Part shown: positions 1 to 6,431 of the stretch, in pieces
Numbering within the stretch: the stretch's first letter is position 1
How the letters are laid out: each line of letters starts with the position of its first letter
DNA from: a virus
Length of the DNA: 23,481 nt
Reading direction: 5' to 3' (one strand)
Virus record (IMG/VR): IMGVR_UViG_3300025162_001875
Location: 1 to 23,481 of that record
Notes under the pieces: model-generated
The model's database searches: none
What the model was told of the DNA's origin: nothing
Seen by the model: the letters and a program-made list of their open reading frames with translations, nothing else
Made by a program: the position numbers and the translations under genes

Positions 1-207
1 CCCCCCATTAACATAATTAAACATTGAAATAAATAGTAAAACAATTTGTGCATTGCCTACAAATTTATTCAATGTAAAATGTATTTTAGGGGATTCAGGG
101 TTACGGCTCTCACAATTACTACATTTTTGGAACTGTAGTTTTAATTGTTGATTTTCATCTTTAAGCTGTTGAATTTCTTCTAATTTTTCAATTAATAATT
201 TTCTCAT
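1..207 (-). CDS. Coiled-coil small membrane protein, 3' end cut by window edge
   Basis: The leftward reading frame starts with ATG at 207 and stays open to base 1, giving 69 codons with no stop, so its C-terminus lies outside the window. The first 30 residues (MRKLLIEKLEEIQQLKDENQ onward) have a heptad pattern typical of a coiled coil. A CxxC pair follows near residues 33-36, and the last visible part is hydrophobic (AQIVLLFISMF), a likely membrane span. It lies on the same strand as the repressor at 361-768, which suggests a left-arm or lysogeny-side gene. Function is not recognised. If the window were circular, the frame would end two codons past the junction (Leu-stop). Confidence 0.55.
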   Translation of the reverse strand, partial: MRKLLIEKLEEIQQLKDENQQLKLQFQKCSNCESRNPESPKIHFTLNKFVGNAQIVLLFISMFNYVNGG

Positions 208-294
208 CGCGCAAAACTAAGTTAAAGTTGCCGCAAATGTATAAATAAATAACTTTTAAATTGCTATTAAAGATTCGATAATTAAGTAAAATTA

Positions 295-360
295 ACGCAT
301 AGCGAGTAGTAAGCAAGTAATAGTAACTGCTACAAAGCGAGTAATAATAAGTGCTACAAA
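295..360. repeat. Imperfect direct repeat between two leftward genes
   Basis: Two related blocks, each beginning GCGAGTA and ending TGCTACAAA, lie back to back downstream of the repressor stop codon. The first carries an insertion of about 10 nt relative to the second. No gene is seen between 208 and 360. This may be a decayed tandem repeat; no function is assigned. Confidence 0.4.
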
Positions 361-768
361 TTAAGCCGTTTTATTCCTAGCAGGTTTTTTGCTTGATTTT
401 AGCACTTGCATTTTTAATTCATAAAGTTCGGTCGTTACCGCATCGAGCTGGAGCATTTTTTCAATCAGTTTATTTTGAACGGCAATTAGTTCCTTGTTTT
501 CGGCCTTCAATGTTGGTGCTTTCCTTTCTCTTAGTTGCACTTCATTTTCATTTATCATTTCACCATTTCCTAATAAAAGCCATTTTGCCGATATTGTGGG
601 AAATGCCTTTAAAATAAGTATTAAAGCGGAACTGCTAGGGTTAGTTCCTCTTTTTACATAAGTGCTTAAAGTCGTTTCAGGTATTCCGGTTGTTTTTGCA
701 AATTGTCTGTCACTTATTTTTAAGTGTGCAATTAATTTAATAATTCTTTGATTTACAGTTGTTTCCAT
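361..768 (-). CDS. XRE/CI-like phage repressor
   Basis: This 135-residue protein has an N-terminal helix-turn-helix of the XRE type (about residues 7-60: RIIKLIAHLKISDRQFAKTT, then IPETTLSTYVKRG, then NPSSSALILILKAFP). It continues with the segment seen in many Bacteroidota phage repressors (AFPTISAKWLLLGNGEM). The C-terminal half (about 85-125) is a predicted coiled coil, probably for dimerisation, and there is no LexA-type peptidase domain. It is transcribed away from the promoter at 818-849, and two palindromes lie between them, which is the layout of a lysogeny switch. Inference: it keeps the rightward early genes off in the lysogen. It could also be an autonomous regulator of a decayed element. 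Confidence 0.8.
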   Translation of the reverse strand: METTVNQRIIKLIAHLKISDRQFAKTTGIPETTLSTYVKRGTNPSSSALILILKAFPTISAKWLLLGNGEMINENEVQLRERKAPTLKAENKELIAVQNKLIEKMLQLDAVTTELYELKMQVLKSSKKPARNKTA

Positions 769-800
769 ATTTTACTATTTAGAAATAATTATAAATTACT

Positions 801-815
801 AAATATCGTATATTT
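801..815. promoter_or_regulatory. Candidate repressor operator 1
   Basis: AAATAT-CGT-ATATTT is a perfect 6-bp inverted repeat with a 3-nt centre, ending 2 nt before the -33 element of the rightward promoter. It sits between the divergent repressor gene and that promoter, so the repressor is the likely ligand (inference). Confidence 0.4.
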
Positions 816-817
816 TA

Positions 818-849
818 TTTGGTTATATCCGTAATTGCGTATATCTTTG
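818..849 (+). promoter_or_regulatory. Bacteroidota-type rightward promoter
   Basis: TTTG at 818-821 and TATCTTTG at 842-849 match the Bacteroidota primary-sigma consensus (TTTG, 19-21 nt, TAnnTTTG) with a 20-nt spacer. Transcription would start near 855-857 and read the small gene at 925. It is divergent from the repressor gene and probably the early promoter it controls. Confidence 0.7.
825..844. promoter_or_regulatory. Candidate repressor operator 2 inside the promoter spacer
   Basis: ATATCCGTAATTGCGTATAT is a 20-bp imperfect palindrome: ATAT, CG, AATT, CG and ATAT are symmetric, with two mismatched pairs. It fills the spacer and overlaps the first bases of the -7 box, so a bound repressor would block RNA polymerase. 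The assignment rests on position and symmetry only. Confidence 0.45.
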
Positions 850-924
850 CTCCCACATTCAAACAATGTAACAAACGAGAAAGATATAAGATTAAAAACA
901 AACTGAATTAATAACTTAAAAATC

Positions 925-1092
925 ATGGCACAAAAAGAAGTTATCGAAACATTACAAGAATCGTTAAACAAAGTGGTTACTATTGCGCTTAACGCGCTTA
1001 TGGAAGCAATTGATTATCAACAAGGAGTTATCAATAAACAAAAAATTGAAATTCAAGAGTTGAAAAGCAAATTAGAAATTAAGCCGGAGTAG
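925..1092 (+). CDS. Small helical protein, first gene after the early promoter
   Basis: A 55-residue protein starting MAQKEVIETLQESL and ending with a charged coiled-coil segment (KQKIEIQELKSKLEIKPE). It is preceded by the A-rich leader AACTTAAAAATC usual for Bacteroidota starts and is the first gene downstream of the promoter at 818-849. That position would suit an anti-repressor or Cro-like role, but no helix-turn-helix or known family is recognised. Its stop codon lies in the loop of a hairpin (1078-1105) shared with the convergent gene at 1079-1246. Confidence 0.6.
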   Translation: MAQKEVIETLQESLNKVVTIALNALMEAIDYQQGVINKQKIEIQELKSKLEIKPE

Positions 1093-1105
1093 AATCCGGC
1101 TTAAT
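1078..1105. terminator. Bidirectional hairpin between convergent genes
   Basis: ATTAAGCCGGA and TCCGGCTTAAT form a perfect 11-bp stem with a 6-nt loop (GTAGAA). Both convergent genes end inside it: the rightward stop TAG is in the loop and the leftward stop TAA is in the stem. There are short T-rich stretches on both sides but no long U-tract. It probably serves as a two-way terminator. Confidence 0.6.
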
Positions 1106-1246
1106 GCCAATTTCTTTAAATGCTTCTTTTTTTGCGGCTTCAAACTGTTGTTTATCTTCTTCTTTTAATAAACCGGCTTTATCAAGCGCATCCATTGCAA
1201 GTATTGCAAGTTTAATCATTCCGGGTATTTTTTCAGAATTTTCCAT
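1079..1246 (-). CDS. Small helical protein, leftward
   Basis: The start chosen at 1246 gives 55 residues (MENSEKIPGMIKLAILAMDA onward). A start at 1273 would add nine residues (MLLTNHFKI), but the shorter form has the better A/T-rich leader. The protein is amphipathic and helical, with KEEDKQQFEAAKKEAFKEIG in its second half, and has no clear membrane segment or known motif. It converges on the gene at 925-1092 and shares its terminator hairpin. Small proteins of this kind recur beside lysis or lysogeny genes in Bacteroidota phages, but no function can be given. Confidence 0.6.
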   Translation of the reverse strand: MENSEKIPGMIKLAILAMDALDKAGLLKEEDKQQFEAAKKEAFKEIGIKPDSTPA

Positions 1247-1306
1247 GATTTTAAAATGATTAGTTAGTAACAAATAAGAAAAATAAAGTACAAATATAAT
1301 AATATT

Positions 1307-1504
1307 ATGTCACGCATCAAAAAAGACGAAAAAGAACGCAATTACAAGATGTACAAAGCATCTGTAAAAGACTTTATTAAAGAGGGTTTCATTACCCGCG
1401 AAGCCCGCGCAATGGCCGCCGAAAAACACGGCGTATCTGCTAAAACCATTTTCAACGCGCTGACATACAGTAAAAGCAAATCTAAAACAAAACCAAAAAA
1501 ATAA
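1307..1504 (+). CDS. Small basic HTH-like protein
   Basis: A 65-residue, strongly basic protein. Residues about 24-52 (FIKEGFITREARAMAAEKHG then VSAKTIFNAL) read as two helices joined by a turn, consistent with a helix-turn-helix, followed by a Lys/Ser tail (SKSKSKTKPKK). It is likely a nucleic-acid-binding regulator. The next gene begins 6 nt after its stop, so they are probably cotranscribed. No specific family is recognised. Confidence 0.6.
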   Translation: MSRIKKDEKERNYKMYKASVKDFIKEGFITREARAMAAEKHGVSAKTIFNALTYSKSKSKTKPKK

Positions 1505-1509
1505 ATATT

Positions 1510-1929
1510 ATGGAAAATAACAAACAAGTAATTGCATTTTTAGCAATTATACTTCTTTCAGGGGCTGCAATAGCGGCTTATTTACTATCTCAAAAGCAAA
1601 ATCAAACAGCCGGTGCGATCCCGCAGAATAATAATAGTCAAGGTTTATTTGGCGGTCTTTTTGGTGGAAGCCAAAATCAGGGTTACGATAACGGGTATTT
1701 TGATAACTGGGATTTTTTGACCGATGGCACTTCAGGAACTACAAACGAGGGAAATACTGCAAGTTATTACGATAGCTCAATACCTGATAGCGATGGATCA
1801 AATGACTATACTTCTGGCCCAAGCATATTTGATGCTATTGGCGGATTTATTGGAGGTATATTTTCCGGCGGTGATCCAAGTACAAAACCCGATAGCGACG
1901 GTTCAAACGATTATAATTCAAAAGTATAA
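1510..1929 (+). CDS. Membrane-anchored Gly/Ser/Asn/Asp-rich protein
   Basis: This 139-residue protein has a short N-terminus, one membrane span (about 7-26, VIAFLAIILLSGAAIAAYLL) and a low-complexity ectodomain. The ectodomain has internal repeats: GLFGGLFGG, then IGGFIGGIFSGG, and PDSDGSNDY twice. The architecture (charged start, single span, flexible tail) is the same as in several proteins of the virion cluster at 12547-16355, so it may be a membrane-linked structural protein encoded apart from the others. Function unknown. Confidence 0.65.
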   Translation: MENNKQVIAFLAIILLSGAAIAAYLLSQKQNQTAGAIPQNNNSQGLFGGLFGGSQNQGYDNGYFDNWDFLTDGTSGTTNEGNTASYYDSSIPDSDGSNDYTSGPSIFDAIGGFIGGIFSGGDPSTKPDSDGSNDYNSKV

Positions 1930-1957
1930 ATAAATTTAATATATAAAAAGGCATATT

Positions 1958-2188
1958 ATGATAACAATAGATCAAAAAACAGAATTAGACGAAGCCGTAA
2001 AAGGAATTGAATCATTACCGAACTTAATGCTTTTTGCAGTTGAAAAATTTATGATGTTGCTACTTATATTCTTTTGGATATTTAGGCACAACGAACCCGA
2101 ACCCGAATTGCTCGAAAAGATAATTGAACTAAAGCAAATCAGGCTTAAAAAGAAAACAGAAAGACTACAACGGATTTTTAAGGCTTAG
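1958..2188 (+). CDS. Small membrane protein with basic C-terminus
   Basis: A 76-residue protein with one hydrophobic span (about 22-43, containing FMMLLLIFFWIF), an acidic linker (NEPEPELLE) and a basic amphipathic tail rich in Lys and Arg. It could be holin-like, but no family is recognised. It converges with the short leftward gene at 2178-2309, overlapping it by 11 nt. Confidence 0.6.
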   Translation: MITIDQKTELDEAVKGIESLPNLMLFAVEKFMMLLLIFFWIFRHNEPEPELLEKIIELKQIRLKKKTERLQRIFKA

Positions 2189-2309
2189 TTTTCTTTTCCA
2201 ATCGATGTTTAAAAGCATCAATCATTTTTGGAAAATAAACCTTAAAAGCAATTAGAAATACATTTAATAAAGCTTTTTGTTCCGCTTCTTTTTTCTCTTT
2301 TTCATTCAT
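2178..2309 (-). CDS. Very small leftward protein
   Basis: A 43-residue frame beginning MNEKEKKEAEQKALL and ending HRLEKKTKP. A charged N-terminal helix is followed by a short hydrophobic stretch (LNVFLIAFKVYFP). It overlaps the end of the convergent gene at 1958-2188 and otherwise fills a gap with no rightward frame. It resembles the other short leftward genes in size and composition. Its coding status is uncertain because of the length. Confidence 0.4.
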   Translation of the reverse strand: MNEKEKKEAEQKALLNVFLIAFKVYFPKMIDAFKHRLEKKTKP

Positions 2310-2347
2310 AAAATTAGTATTTAAAACTCGCAAAGATAATAAAAAGC

Positions 2348-2572
2348 ATGAAAGATTTTCAAATTACCCCCGACCAAAGCACTTTAACGCTAAATGATAA
2401 AAAGTATTTATTTGTCAATACCGGCGACAAAACTATTGAAGCCTGTACAGTTTGCGATTTAAACAAACATTGTAACGATCAGTTTCCTTGTCTAACATCA
2501 AAAAATCAGAATGATAAAGACAACCGCAAAGATGGTCAATCAGGAATCTTTAAACTATCAGCCGTAAAATAG
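2348..2572 (+). CDS. Small four-cysteine protein
   Basis: A 74-residue protein with a beta-like start (LTLNDKKYLFVNTGDKTIEA) and a cysteine cluster CTVCDLNKHCNDQFPC (spacing C-x2-C-x5-C-x5-C). The cluster may bind a metal or form a compact zinc-knuckle-like fold. Similar short proteins with a Lys/Tyr-rich strand before a Cys cluster occur in Bacteroidota phages without known function. The next gene starts 1 nt after its stop codon, indicating one operon. Confidence 0.6.
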   Translation: MKDFQITPDQSTLTLNDKKYLFVNTGDKTIEACTVCDLNKHCNDQFPCLTSKNQNDKDNRKDGQSGIFKLSAVK

Positions 2573-2573
2573 T

Positions 2574-2885
2574 ATGCTAACAGCCGCCGATCAATTAATA
2601 ATCCGTCAGATTTTCCGCGAAGAGCTGACCACCTTACAAAAACAAAACCCCACCGGTTTTTTTGCCGATAATCAGATTTATAACCTGGCCGATCCGGATG
2701 TTCAATTAAAGCTGGGTATAATAGGGATTAAAAACGGCTCAACAGTTTTACAAACCCGCCTGCGTGCTGCCGGAATAGTATTCACCACCCGCCAACGTGC
2801 CGGGGCCACTGCCACCGGGCGCGAACTCAACAAATACCTTTCGGGAGTTGCCAAAAAAGAGAAATCATTCTTATCTAAAAATTAA
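2574..2885 (+). CDS. Hypothetical protein, 103 residues
   Basis: Starts MLTAADQLIIRQIFREELTT with an amphipathic helix, then a mixed middle (GFFADNQIYNLADPDVQLKL) and a basic C-terminal part (RLRAAGIVFTTRQRAGATA, then LSGVAKKEKSF). The middle resembles a short DNA-recognition helix region, but no fold can be assigned. It has no membrane span. It sits in a tight run of small early genes (2348-3777), with the next start 8 nt after its stop. Confidence 0.55.
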   Translation: MLTAADQLIIRQIFREELTTLQKQNPTGFFADNQIYNLADPDVQLKLGIIGIKNGSTVLQTRLRAAGIVFTTRQRAGATATGRELNKYLSGVAKKEKSFLSKN

Positions 2886-2892
2886 AATAAAC

Positions 2893-3057
2893 ATGAAAAC
2901 AGGATCATTAATTTACGCCGTTCTTTGCGGATTGATAGCTATTACATCCGCCGTTGCTTATTTCGTTTATTTTTCCCCACACCTGGGCTTTTTCGCCTTT
3001 TTGTTTATGGTGCTTAGTCATTTAATGTATAAAGACTTTAAAGCCCAAAAACTATGA
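2893..3057 (+). CDS. Two-span small membrane protein
   Basis: The start at 2893 (MKTGSLIYAV) gives 54 residues. It is preferred over an in-frame upstream ATG at 2797, which would overlap most of the previous gene's end. Two hydrophobic segments (about 5-27 and 31-46) suggest a hairpin membrane protein. Its TGA overlaps the next ATG (ATGA), which implies translational coupling. Function unknown. Confidence 0.6.
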   Translation: MKTGSLIYAVLCGLIAITSAVAYFVYFSPHLGFFAFLFMVLSHLMYKDFKAQKL

Positions 3058-3296
3058 ATAATCCGATCAACTTACTTTGTCCGTTTTGCTCGCTTTGCGT
3101 AAAAGACAAAGACAACAAACCTTGTTGCAGCCTATATGCCGAACGCATTAGTTCATTTGATACCAGCCGATGTTTCAATTTTACATCCAATAAAGCACTA
3201 TTGCGCCGCCAACGCTGGCACATTGCGAAATTGATTGCTATATGTGCCGGATTTATTGCACTGTTGACTTATGTAATTCAACATACACAACTATGA
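3054..3296 (+). CDS. Cys-rich N-terminus with C-terminal membrane anchor
   Basis: An 80-residue protein with cysteines at 9, 12, 15, 24, 25 and 40 (CPFCSLC, then CC, then C), a plausible zinc or metal site, and a C-terminal membrane span (about 58-76, HIAKLIAICAGFIALLTYVI). Both ends overlap neighbours by ATGA, indicating coupled translation. Family not recognised. Confidence 0.6.
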   Translation: MNNPINLLCPFCSLCVKDKDNKPCCSLYAERISSFDTSRCFNFTSNKALLRRQRWHIAKLIAICAGFIALLTYVIQHTQL

Positions 3297-3547
3297 ATAC
3301 CCAGCTCGATATGTTTCCCGAACAGGTAATCAGGATGCCGGCCAAAAAACAATACAGGCTCAGGATTTCAATAGGCCGATATTGCACCCCGGAGCAAAAA
3401 ATGAAGGACGAAATTATACGCGCCGCAATGGCCGAAGAAACCGCCAACCGGCACGATGGCGCAATATGGCGCACACTGCACCGAAATGCTCAGCGAATTG
3501 CTTTTTTAGAAAACAGATTATTACAAAATAACTTACCCATCAGATGA
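3293..3547 (+). CDS. Small basic helical protein
   Basis: The start at 3293 overlaps the preceding stop (ATGA) and gives 84 residues (MNTQLDMFPEQVIRMPAKKQ onward). The central part (SIGRYCTPEQKMKDEIIRAA) and C-terminal part (WRTLHRNAQRIAFLENRLLQ) are helical with a coiled-coil tendency. The start MNTQLDMF is a common opening for phage-encoded small proteins in this phylum. Its stop overlaps the next start by 4 nt. Confidence 0.6.
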   Translation: MNTQLDMFPEQVIRMPAKKQYRLRISIGRYCTPEQKMKDEIIRAAMAEETANRHDGAIWRTLHRNAQRIAFLENRLLQNNLPIR

Positions 3548-3777
3548 CAAAAGAACAATTTACAGCCGGCGCACCATTTGCCGTATTTGGACTTAAATAC
3601 GATTTTTTGGTATTTAATCAGCAGATGGATCAGCTACTTTGCTATGTAGATGGCAAAATTAAAGATCAGAGCTTTTTAGCAGGCGAACCCGACACCGGAT
3701 TTACGGCAATGATAAAGGTTTTCGGACTTCGCCAACCTATAACTGTACAGTTTCCATACTGCGAACTAAAAGTATAA
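3544..3777 (+). CDS. Hypothetical protein, last gene of early operon
   Basis: A 77-residue, beta-rich protein (APFAVFGLKYDFLVFNQQ; QPITVQFPYCELKV) with no membrane span or recognised motif. It starts by ATGA overlap with the preceding gene and is followed 17 nt later by a rho-independent-type terminator (3795-3850), so it closes the early operon. Confidence 0.6.
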   Translation: MTKEQFTAGAPFAVFGLKYDFLVFNQQMDQLLCYVDGKIKDQSFLAGEPDTGFTAMIKVFGLRQPITVQFPYCELKV

Positions 3778-3794
3778 ACCCACAGCCAAGCCAA

Positions 3795-3850
3795 GCCCGG
3801 ATTTACAGCGATTTGCGAAAGCAATAGGAATCCGGGCAGCTTTTTTCTTA
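3795..3850 (+). terminator. Rho-independent-type terminator
   Basis: GCCCGGATT (3795-3803) pairs perfectly with AATCCGGGC (3829-3837). The loop is 25 nt and a T-rich tract (TTTTTTCTT) follows. It ends the early operon before the replication gene. Confidence 0.75.
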
Positions 3851-3882
3851 GCTATCAACTGTAAACTATCAACTATCAACTA
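3851..3882 (+). repeat. Heptanucleotide repeat (CTATMAA)4 before the replication gene
   Basis: CTATCAA, CTGTAAA, CTATCAA, CTATCAA, CTA: about 4.4 units of a 7-bp repeat ending 6 nt before the start codon at 3888. Similar repeats precede the genes at 10152 and 14453. Confidence 0.75.
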
Positions 3883-3887
3883 AAAAG

Positions 3888-5279
3888 ATGTTACAACTCC
3901 CACACATAAACACCCGCTTACACTTGCAGCCCATGATGGACTTATACGATGCTTACGCGGCACTGTATAACGCCGACATCAACGACAAGCGGGCGGCCGA
4001 TCCTGAAAACAAAACCGATTACCAAACACTGAAAGCAACCCACCGGGCAACTTTCAAAGATTTAGTACTGGAAACCGGCAAACGGATGTTGCAAAACATA
4101 AACCGTTACCAGTCGATCAATGCCGAACAGGGCAACGAAGGTACATTTTCGCTACTCCAGTCGAACACACGGCGCATTTGTGGGGCTGACTATTACAGTT
4201 GCAGCACTTCGCGCTTACAGATGAAAAAACACAGCGGCAAAGAGTTTTCCACCATTACCCGAAACCTTAACCGCTTGCGCGATGCTGGGATAATTAAAGA
4301 CAAGATTAATCACGGACATTTTATGTACTTTGAGTTGCACATACGCGCCGAATTTCTGATTGTTTCCGACAAGGCGAACCCAATGTATAACCCGATGCAA
4401 AATGAGCTGGAAACCGCACCACAAAAGGCGTTTTCTTTATACTCTCAAATTGCATTATGCAATGGTAAAGAAAAAGAAAAAGAACATTCAATAAATAAAT
4501 TATATTCCGAAACCCCTGAAATTTTAAATAGTACCGATCAGCAAACATCGCTCCCAACGGCAGGAACATTGACAGGAACACCAGCCATGCCAATAGCCGA
4601 TGCACAACCCACACAGGGCAAAAGAGCCGAAAACAGGGCGCGGGGCCGGGCGTTTGCAGCCGCCGAACTGGAAGCACGCGGCGAAAAAGTGGATAATCTG
4701 AACCTGATCCGCAAAACCGACCTGACAAAATGGCACACGTTCCATCGCTTAGCACATTCAGCATACTTTGTTGATTATCTGATAGATACAATTTACACAC
4801 GCCGCGAAATAGAGATTTACCCGGCAGCCCGAAAACTGCTGATTGAATACGCCGAAAGGTATTATTTCCCGAACCCGGAAGAACCCGAAGCATCAATTTA
4901 CAAACCATGCCTGACGATGGAAGATTACACAACACGGCTTACCGGCCTGATGTGGTGCATAAATGCCGCCAACCGCTACGCACTGGCTCACAACACGTTT
5001 TTCACAATGCCAAACCGGTACATTGAAATAGAAAACACCGGCGGACTTACCGGCACCCTGAAATGGTACAAAACAGCCAAACAAAACGCCAACGACAAGG
5101 CTAAACACATGAAAAACATTGCCGACATTGCGAAACTTCACGCCAAAATACGCGAACTGGCAGAGGGAAAAACCACACTGGTAGAAGCCGAAAACTACAT
5201 CGAAAATCGTTTACAAAAATATAAATATGTGTTTAGACACTCATTAGTAACGGTTATTAACGGAATGGAAAAGGGATAA
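3888..5279 (+). CDS. Putative replication initiator with winged helix
   Basis: A 463-residue soluble protein and one of the largest in the window. Residues about 90-155 contain a likely winged helix (FSTITRNLNRLRDAGIIKDK, then INHGHFMYFELHI) of the type found in plasmid and phage replication initiators. It is followed by a low-complexity linker (about 205-245) and a C-terminal helical region with many aromatic residues (for example RLTGLMWCINAANRYALAHN). No helicase, primase or polymerase motif is visible. It stands alone between a terminator and an attC-like hairpin, typical of a replication gene. Inference: it opens the origin or loads host helicase. A large transcriptional regulator is the alternative. 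Confidence 0.5.
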   Translation: MLQLPHINTRLHLQPMMDLYDAYAALYNADINDKRAADPENKTDYQTLKATHRATFKDLVLETGKRMLQNINRYQSINAEQGNEGTFSLLQSNTRRICGADYYSCSTSRLQMKKHSGKEFSTITRNLNRLRDAGIIKDKINHGHFMYFELHIRAEFLIVSDKANPMYNPMQNELETAPQKAFSLYSQIALCNGKEKEKEHSINKLYSETPEILNSTDQQTSLPTAGTLTGTPAMPIADAQPTQGKRAENRARGRAFAAAELEARGEKVDNLNLIRKTDLTKWHTFHRLAHSAYFVDYLIDTIYTRREIEIYPAARKLLIEYAERYYFPNPEEPEASIYKPCLTMEDYTTRLTGLMWCINAANRYALAHNTFFTMPNRYIEIENTGGLTGTLKWYKTAKQNANDKAKHMKNIADIAKLHAKIRELAEGKTTLVEAENYIENRLQKYKYVFRHSLVTVINGMEKG

Positions 5280-5331
5280 CGACCGCTACTATGTGTCACC
5301 GTATTTCGGTGCACATAGTTAGATGTTATCC
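5274..5331. other. attC-like imperfect dyad 1
   Basis: Outer arms GGATAAC (5274-5280) and GTTATCC (5325-5331) are exact inverse complements. Inside them, ACTATGTG pairs with CACATAGT and CACCG with CGGTG around a TATTT loop, leaving one extra-helical T at 5296 and an unpaired spacer. This R''-spacer-L''-loop-L'-spacer-R' plan, with an extra base in one arm, is that of an integron attC site. It overlaps the stop of the upstream gene and may also act as a terminator. Confidence 0.5.
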
Positions 5332-5377
5332 ATCAGGGCTTTCTTTCTTAATTAATTAATTTTAAACAATATACAAA

Positions 5378-5803
5378 ATGAGAACAATTTTATTTAGAGC
5401 AAAAAGAGTAGATAACAACGAATGGGTTATCGGAAGTTATTTACATGACTACAAAAATTGGGCGCAAGTAATTGCAACTAAAACAAATGTACACGAAATA
5501 AACCCCGAAACTGTTGGTCAATTTACTGGAGTAAATGACAAAAACGGATTGAATATTTTTGAACACGATATTATAAAATACGAAAGGCAATTACCTTTTC
5601 AAAATATGTTCGAGATAAATCAAACTGGTGGCGAAATGGTAGAAGTAAATCATGTTGTTGAATACTTTTTAAACGGTACTGAATTTTCACTTTCTCCTAT
5701 AAGCTATAATGAACTTATGAATGAAAGTTTAGCGTGTTGTCGATTTATGGAAGTAATTGGAAATGTGCACGACAACCCCGAACTGCTGAACACTTCTTTT
5801 TAG
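5378..5803 (+). CDS. YopX family protein
   Basis: A 141-residue protein with the YopX pattern. N-terminal ILFRAKRVDNNEWVIGSYL is followed by NPETVGQFTGVNDKNGLNIF and EHDIIKY, and the C-terminus carries MEVIGNVHDNPELLN. YopX proteins are common phage-encoded beta proteins of unknown biochemical function. The gene is visibly more A+T-rich than the replication gene before it and lies between two attC-like dyads (5274-5331 and 5810-5939), so it may have entered as a mobile cassette. Family assignment is firm; its role here is not known. Confidence 0.85.
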   Translation: MRTILFRAKRVDNNEWVIGSYLHDYKNWAQVIATKTNVHEINPETVGQFTGVNDKNGLNIFEHDIIKYERQLPFQNMFEINQTGGEMVEVNHVVEYFLNGTEFSLSPISYNELMNESLACCRFMEVIGNVHDNPELLNTSF

Positions 5804-5809
5804 CCTTGT

Positions 5810-5939
5810 GGATAACGGTTCCGCTATGAGTAGTGCGGGATTTACGAGTACTAAACTATCAAAATACAACGACTTATGAACGAAGAGACAAACTTACAAT
5901 TAGAAGCGAACCCCGCATTACTTATAGCGAGTGTTAGCC
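5810..5939. other. attC-like imperfect dyad 2
   Basis: GGATAAC (5810-5816) and GTTAGCC (5933-5939) form the outer arms with one mismatch. CGCTATGAGTAGTGCGGG (5822-5839) and the inverse complement of CCCGCATTACTTATAGCG (5912-5929) agree at 16 of 18 positions; the two exceptions are G:T. The loop between the arms is about 72 nt. The 130-nt length is within the range known for attC sites. The start codon at 5876 of the next gene lies inside the loop. Confidence 0.55.
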
Positions 5940-6367
5940 GCTGCCTTATTCATTATGGTTCAAAAGTTTTCAATCCTGAATTAATTCAACCTATCAAAAA
6001 TGATAATTGGGTTAAACCTAAAGGCGGATTGTGGACTTCTCCAATTGATTCAAATTGGGGATGGAAAGATTGGTGTGAAAGTGAAGATTTTAGAGAGTGC
6101 AGTAAAGAAAACTCATTTACTTTAAAACTGCATGATTGGGCTAAAATATGCGTAATTGATAGCATTTCGGATTTGGTATGTTTACCTTATTACGAAAGCT
6201 ATAAAAGATATTTAGACTTTGAAAAAATTGCAGAAAATTACGATGCAATTTGGTTGACCGAAAAAGGGATGCAGGGAACAAGATGGTCAAATCCTGATTT
6301 ATACGGCTGGGATTGTGAAACATTCTTAATTCTAAACCCTAAATGCTGTTACGAAGCCGTTTCTTAG
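5876..6367 (+). CDS. Unknown protein, probably cassette-borne
   Basis: A 163-residue soluble protein, not recognised. The core contains KPKGGLWTSPIDSNWGWKDW, a LHDWAKICVIDSISDL segment and YDAIWLTEKGMQGTRW. Gly-Leu-Trp-Thr-Ser followed later by a Trp-Leu-Thr stretch is reminiscent of ADP-ribosyltransferase-like folds, but this is only an impression. The first 30 or so residues (including LQLEANPALLIASVSRC) are translated from the right arm of the attC-like dyad, and there is no later in-frame ATG before the core. The gene is A+T-rich and ends just before a half dyad at 6373. It could be a defence or counter-defence cassette (inference). Confidence 0.6.
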   Translation: MNEETNLQLEANPALLIASVSRCLIHYGSKVFNPELIQPIKNDNWVKPKGGLWTSPIDSNWGWKDWCESEDFRECSKENSFTLKLHDWAKICVIDSISDLVCLPYYESYKRYLDFEKIAENYDAIWLTEKGMQGTRWSNPDLYGWDCETFLILNPKCCYEAVS

Positions 6368-6372
6368 GTTGC

Positions 6373-6398
6373 GGCTAACATCCCGCTATGTGTACCCG
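6373..6398. other. Half attC-like site
   Basis: GGCTAACATCCCGCTATGTG at 6373-6392 repeats the left-arm layout of the two dyads upstream (TAAC, then CCGCTATG). No complementary right arm is found nearby, so it may be a decayed end of a cassette array. Confidence 0.3.
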
Positions 6399-6431
6399 AA
6401 ACTTTGCACACTTATGCAAAACACTGAAAAC

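Noticed and set aside
4321-4935. 204-codon leftward frame opposite the replication gene
   Set aside because: It is antisense to a well-formed 463-codon gene, has Cys/Phe/Leu-rich shadow composition, and has no leader or neighbour on that strand.
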